The notes under the pieces are model-generated. The model searched no databases and was not told the DNA's origin. It worked only from the letters and a program-made list of their open reading frames with translations. A stretch of 64,000 nucleotides of DNA from Centrapalus pauciflorus (lineage: Eukaryota > Streptophyta > Magnoliopsida > Asterales > Asteraceae): positions 243,555 to 307,554 of the forward strand of contig JAANYP010002939.1 of the NCBI GenBank assembly GCA_020465985.1. Direction: 5' to 3'. Position 1 is the first letter of the stretch. Each line of letters starts with the position of its first letter. Positions 59,344-64,000 of this stretch are shown here, in pieces. Made by a program: the position numbers and the translations under genes.

Positions 59344-61484
59344 TTAGCTATGTTCGAACAGACTTGGATATGTTGCTTTCATGACATCTTTTGATTCCCA
59401 AGACTGATGCGAACCCTTGTGGTGTTTCCACTGGACGAGCACCATCTGTATCTCTTTATTACGAAGCTTTTTGGTCTTCGAGTCCAGAATGCATACCGGC
59501 TCTTCAACCACTCGAAGCTTCTCATCAATTTGCACATTAACGTGTGGTATTTGTACCTCTCTTTCGTCAGCTAGACTCTTTCGTAGATGACTAACATGGA
59601 ATACAGGATGTATTCCAGCTAAGTCAGTTGGCAGTTCAAGACGATAAGATTGATTTCCTATCTTTTCAACAATCTTGAACGGGCCGATGAATCTCGGAGC
59701 TAGCTTGTTCCTCTTTATGAACCGGACCACATTCTTCATTGGAGACACCTTCAGCATCACCCAATCGTTAACTGCGAAACTGATCGATCTGTGACGATTA
59801 TCGTAATACGACTTCTGCCTGCTTTGGGCTTCAAGGATGTTCCTTCTGACAAGCTGAATCTTATCATGAGTCAACTGTAGAAGTGTCGGACCTGCTAAAG
59901 GTGATTCACCTGTTTCGCGCCAACAGGTGGGAGTTCTGCATTTTCGTCCGTATAAAGCTTCAAAAGGAGCCATCTTAATCGTGGAATGATAACTGTTGTT
60001 GTATGAGAATTCAACCAAAGGTAAATGGTCATCCCAGTTACCACCCAGATCAAGAATGCAGGCACGGAGCATATCTTCCAGAGTTAGGATAGTGCGTTCA
60101 CTTTGGCCATCTGCATTAGGGTGATAAGCTGTACTCATTGAGATTCGAGTACCCATCCCGTCTTGCAGTGCTTTCCAAAATCTCAAAGTGAAACGACTAT
60201 CACGATCAGAGACGATAGATTTTGGCACACCGTGACGTGAAATAACCTCGGTGATGTACATCTGCGCCAATCTATCAAGTGAGTATGTCTCTTTCATCGG
60301 TATGAAATGCGCTGACTTCGTTAATCGATTTACGACTACCCAGATGGAGTCGTGTTGTCTCTTGGTCTTAGGCAATTTTGTGACAAAGTCCATGGTTATA
60401 TGCTCCCACTTCCACTCAGGAACTGGCAGTGGTTGCATATCCCCGAAGGGCTTCTGGTGTTCTGCCTTAACCATTTGACATACTATGCAGCTTTCAACGA
60501 ATTGACCGATGTCTTTCTTCATTCCTGGCCACAAATAATCCGCTTTCAGATCGAAATACATCTTTGAGCTGCCAGGATGAATGGATAACTTGGACTGATG
60601 GGCTTTGGATAGAAGAGTGTTGCGAATAGAACCATATTTAGGAATCCAGATTCGGTTTCCCTTGAGACATTGAAGTCCCAAATGATTCATAGACAGAAAT
60701 TGAAGTTGCCCTTTGAGATTTTCAAAACAGATGTTCTCTTCTTTCAATGCTTCAGCTTGAGCAGTTTTAATATCTTCAATGAGATCAGAAGAGAATACAA
60801 TTGGAGTCAGGGCATAGCAACACTTTTCCGGATAGACTTTTCTACTCAATGCATCCGCGACCACATTGGCTTTGCCGGGATGATATAGGATCTCGCAATC
60901 ATAGTCCTTGATAAGCTCCAAGGACCGACGCTGTTTCATGTTTAGATCCTTTTGAGTAAATAGATGTTTGAGACTTTTATGATCGGTGTAAAGCTGACAC
61001 CGAGTCCCATAAGATAATGCCGCCAAATTTTTAATGCAAAGGTAACGGCAGCCAACTCAAGATCATGAGTTGGTGCACTTTTCTCGTAGTCTTTCAATTG
61101 CCTTGAAGCGTAGGCAATGACTTTTCCCCTTTGCATAAGGACACAACCTAAACCTGTACCAGATGCATCGCTATAAACGACGAAGTCATCATTGCCCTCT
61201 GGTAAGGCTAGGATCGGCGCTTGAATGAGTTTCTGCTTCAGAGTTTCAAATGCCTCTTGCTGTTTATCAGCCCATACGAAAGGTGTATTCTTTCGTGTTA
61301 GCATCGTAAGTGGCACAGCAATCTTCGAAAAGTCCTTAATGAATCGCCGGTAGTAACCAGCCAATCCAAGGAAACTTCTGATTTCGGAGGCATTGCGAGG
61401 CGTTTGCCATTTTTGAACGGCCTCGACTTTGGATGGATCAACGGAGATGCCTTCGCCAGATACAACATGACCGAGGAATTGAAT
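59344..61484 (-). pseudogene. gypsy F pol exon 2: RT end, RNase H, integrase, chromodomain-like tail
   Basis: The frame opens at 61484 right after the intron (IQFLGHVV). RNase H motifs are YSDASG, DLELAA and, after a one-base loss near 61014 (CATTATCTTATGGG against CACTATCTATATGGG in D), YTDHKS and VADALSR. Integrase has the H-H-C-C zinc residues and catalytic [11 protein letters not shown] and GQSER. One conserved non-catalytic Asp (VVVDRLTK in D) is Asn here. It ends [17 protein letters not shown]...SLFEHS. Apart from the frameshift it is open throughout, with about 95% residue identity to D by eye. Confidence 0.9.
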
Positions 61485-61567
61485 CTATAAAGAAATCAAA
61501 GTAGAATTGAAGTTTTTGAAACAACGAACGCTTTAAGAAATTACTCGAGACTATGTAAGATTTTTAC
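61485..61567 (-). other. intron in reverse transcriptase of gypsy F (83 bp)
   Basis: Minus-strand donor CAG/GTAAAAATC and acceptor TTGATTTCTTTATAG/ATTCAATTC. Same phase 0 boundary as in D (after WLRQ). The 3' parts of the two introns align (ACTTCAATTCTACTTTGATT against ACTTGAATTTCTATTTTGAT) and the 5' parts are more diverged. Without splicing the frame stops at TAA 61543-61541. Confidence 0.8.
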
Positions 61568-64000
61568 CTGTCTGAGCCAAAACTCGCACTTTGAGAATTT
61601 CGCATAGAGTCTTTCATTTCTCAATAACTCTAGCAATTGACGTAGATGAACAATATGATCAGCCTCCGTTTTGGAGTAAATCAGAATATCGTCTACGAAT
61701 ACGATAACTGACTTATCCAGCATTGGTCTGCACACGCGATTTATGAGATCCATGAACGCCGCTGGTGCATTCGTTAAACCGAAAGGCATTACGAGAAACT
61801 CGTAATGACCATATCTTGTGCGGAAGGCTGTCTTTGGAATATCTTCATCTTTAACTTTTAACTGATGATACCCAGAACGAAGATCGATTTTCGAGAAGTA
61901 ACTGGCTCCTTGTAGCTGATCAAATAGATCATCGATTCTGGGCAGAGAATACTTATTTTTGATTGTGACTTTGTTCAACTCACGATAGTCGATGCACATA
62001 CGGAGAGTTCCGTCTTTCTTCTTTACGAACAAGACAGGTGCACCCCACGGAGATGAACTCGGTCGGATAAATCCCTTTTCTAACAGATCTTGCAGTTGTT
62101 TTGACACTTCCTGCATTTCTGCAGGAGCAAGTCTGTAGGGGGCTTTAGCAATGGGAGCCGCACCAGGAACTAAGTCAATCCCGAATTCAACTTGTCGTTC
62201 CGGTGGCACTCCAGAAATGTCATCAGGGAATACGTCTGGGAACTCACAGACAATCGGAATATCAGACACTGATTTCTTGCTATCTTTAGAGACAATTTCA
62301 GACGAGACATAACACAAGTAGGATTCGTGACCCTTAGAAAGATATTTACGCGCTTTCTCAACCGATATAAAACAATGAGCACCTTTACGCTTGTCGCCTT
62401 TAATCTCTAACACTCGGCCGTCTGAAGTCTTGATTCGGATGATTCGGCGGTTGCAGACAATAGTAGCCTCGTTGTTCGTTAACCAATCCATGCCGATGAT
62501 AACGTCGAACTCTTTTAGCGGTATCGGGATAAGATCGAGGTTAAACACAACGTGATTAACAAGTAATGTGCAATTTCGATAAACGGAATCAGCCATAACG
62601 TAATTATTACTGGCTGTCTCTATGTCAAGTATAACAGGAAGCTTCGAAGGAAACATAGATAATCTTTGCGCAAAAGTAGTCGAGATGTATGAACGGCTTG
62701 CACCGGAGTCGAATAACACACGCGCAGGTATTGAATTTAATAAAAACGTACCGGTAACCACATCCGGGGTTTCTTTCGCTTCCTCCGCCGTTATTTGGAA
62801 GGCGCGGGTCCTAACAGTTGGAGTTGCAGCTGAGCTTTTCATTGTGGAACCTCCAGCTGATGACTGTGATTGACCTCGTTGTCCACTGTGGCACTGATAC
62901 ATGAAGTGGCCACGCTTTCCGCATTTAGCACAACCAAGACCTCGTTGGGGGCACTCTTCTCTACTATGGCCGATTCTGCTACACACATAACACGTGACGT
63001 CGTCTGGATTACACAATCCCATATGCGATTTTCTGCATCTCTTGCAGAATCTTGGTTCATTTGTAAGCGAATAAGCTTGAGCTTTCTGTGGCGAACTGTA
63101 TTGCTGAGATTGCTGGGGTTGCTGAGTCTGAGATTTATTTGGCTTGAAGAATCTGCCGAATCTTTGCTTCTTTGGAGGAGATGGACAAGTCGGGTTCGTT
63201 GATGGAGCGTAGAGTTGATCGCCGTACTCTAAATATCCCCTCTCAATCTGCCTTGCCGCTTCAACCATTTCGAGGTAAGAATTATACTTTATCGCGCTCA
63301 TTGGGTGTCGATATCTCGGGTTAAGTCCTCCACGAAATCGGTTCATCTTTCTTTCTTCAGTAGCTACTTGATAGGAAGAATATCCACAGAGTCGTGAGAA
63401 TTCGTGCTCGTACTCATCTACAGTCTTAGTGCCTTGGGTTAACTGCATCAGTTGAACCTCCATCTTGTCTTGTTGGTCAGCAGGACAATACTTCGCGTTA
63501 AACATTTCAAGAAACTGATCCCATTCTAGAGTCTGGATGACCTCCTCGCCATAAATACTTCTCTGGGTCTTCCACCAGGCACGGGCAGCACCCACAAACA
63601 GAGCAGATGCATAACTCACTTTCTTTGACTCCAAGCAATCGGAGATTCTGAAGATTTCTTCAGTATGGCTTATCCAATCCATCGCCTGGATTGGGTTAAC
63701 TGTACCCTCGAAGTTAAGGGCACCGCTGGCTTTAAAATCCTTGAACTTACAGCCTTTCGGCTGCTCAATTTGGGCATTCGGAGTAGAGTTATCAGAATCA
63801 GATTCATCGTTCTGGATTTGTTTATCTTTTCTTTTGTTCTTTTTGTCAGCACGTCTTTTTGCTTCGGCCTCATCTGTAGCCTGAAGCTGTTCTTGCATAT
63901 ACTTATTTTGTTGTTCAGAATGTTGGGCTAATAGTTGTTGCATCATTTCAAACATTTGCTGAGGGTTCATGTTTCTTGGTATGTCACCTGATCCTGATCC
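61568..64000 (-). CDS. gypsy F gag, protease and RT N-terminal half (exon 1, partial at edge)
   Basis: One open frame. The first Met inside is at 63970, but the frame is open to the edge and gag of B starts about 10 residues earlier, so the true start may lie outside. Residues counted from 63970: capsid-type gag core 75-245 ([26 protein letters not shown]); a Cys/His cluster at 309-320 and two CCHC knuckles at 327-340 and 347-360; protease DSG with D421; linker [20 protein letters not shown] near 574-592; RT with [31 protein letters not shown] and catalytic VFVDDIL (758-761). It ends at Gln801, where the intron starts. Gag, protease and RT appear functional; no frameshift signal separates gag and pol. 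Confidence 0.92.

Larger units (their letters stand above)
56840..64000 (-). mobile_element. gypsy element F (chromovirus-type), nearly intact, partial
   Basis: 3' LTR 56840-59306, polypurine region, then pol and gag on the minus strand. Gag runs off the right edge, so the 5' LTR and primer site are not seen. Same family group as D (LTR ends, polypurine block, RT intron, protein sequence). Damage seen: one frameshift in RNase H near 61014. Confidence 0.92.

Overview
The window is plant nuclear heterochromatin made almost entirely of transposable elements and simple repeats. I see no convincing single-copy host gene, no tRNA or rRNA gene, and no prokaryotic feature. The evidence for a plant is the Arabidopsis-type CCCTAAA repeat, Ty3/gypsy elements with a C-terminal chromodomain-like region, a Sirevirus-like Ty1/copia pol, primer binding sites for initiator tRNA-Met, hAT and CACTA termini, and very many long (TA)n tracts. 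The extra ORF of the copia element resembles proteins I know from Asteraceae retrotransposons, so a daisy-family genome is my best guess (inference).

Layout. 1-3216: degraded minus-strand gypsy element (G), LTR plus protease/RT remnants. 3217-6171 and 44949-47438: two halves of a degenerate CCCTAAA array in the same orientation. Between them lies a 38.8-kb Russian-doll insertion. A hAT-like element (6172-44948, ends TAGAGATGAC/GTCATCTCTA) holds a solo-LTR-like insert and a gag-only copia element (A, 8157-44172). The right LTR of A is split by gypsy element B (14472-44122, target duplication AATCA). The left LTR of B is split by Sirevirus-like copia element C (15879-38482, target duplication ATAAT). 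The 5' leader of C is split by young gypsy element D (28255-37080), and D carries a 1.6-kb insert with a long fold-back (E). 47439-49370: CACTA-type remnants. 49371-54307: a chain of short inverted-repeat elements strictly alternating with (TA)n tracts. 54308-56839: AT-rich sequence with nothing recognised. 56840-64000: minus-strand gypsy element F, nearly intact, running off the window.

The most interesting signals are inside the gypsy elements. D and F both have a short GT-AG intron at exactly the same codon boundary in reverse transcriptase, with an in-frame stop if it is not removed. The LTRs of G, B, D and F each carry what looks like a 3' splice site followed by a tiny conserved reading frame ending AGPSS-stop, kept by synonymous codons including serine codon switches. 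Copia C carries about 3.7 kb of extra coding sequence after pol, preceded by a splice-acceptor-like site. Five otherwise different elements carry dense arrays of short motifs sharing a CGA core, mostly CGAA.
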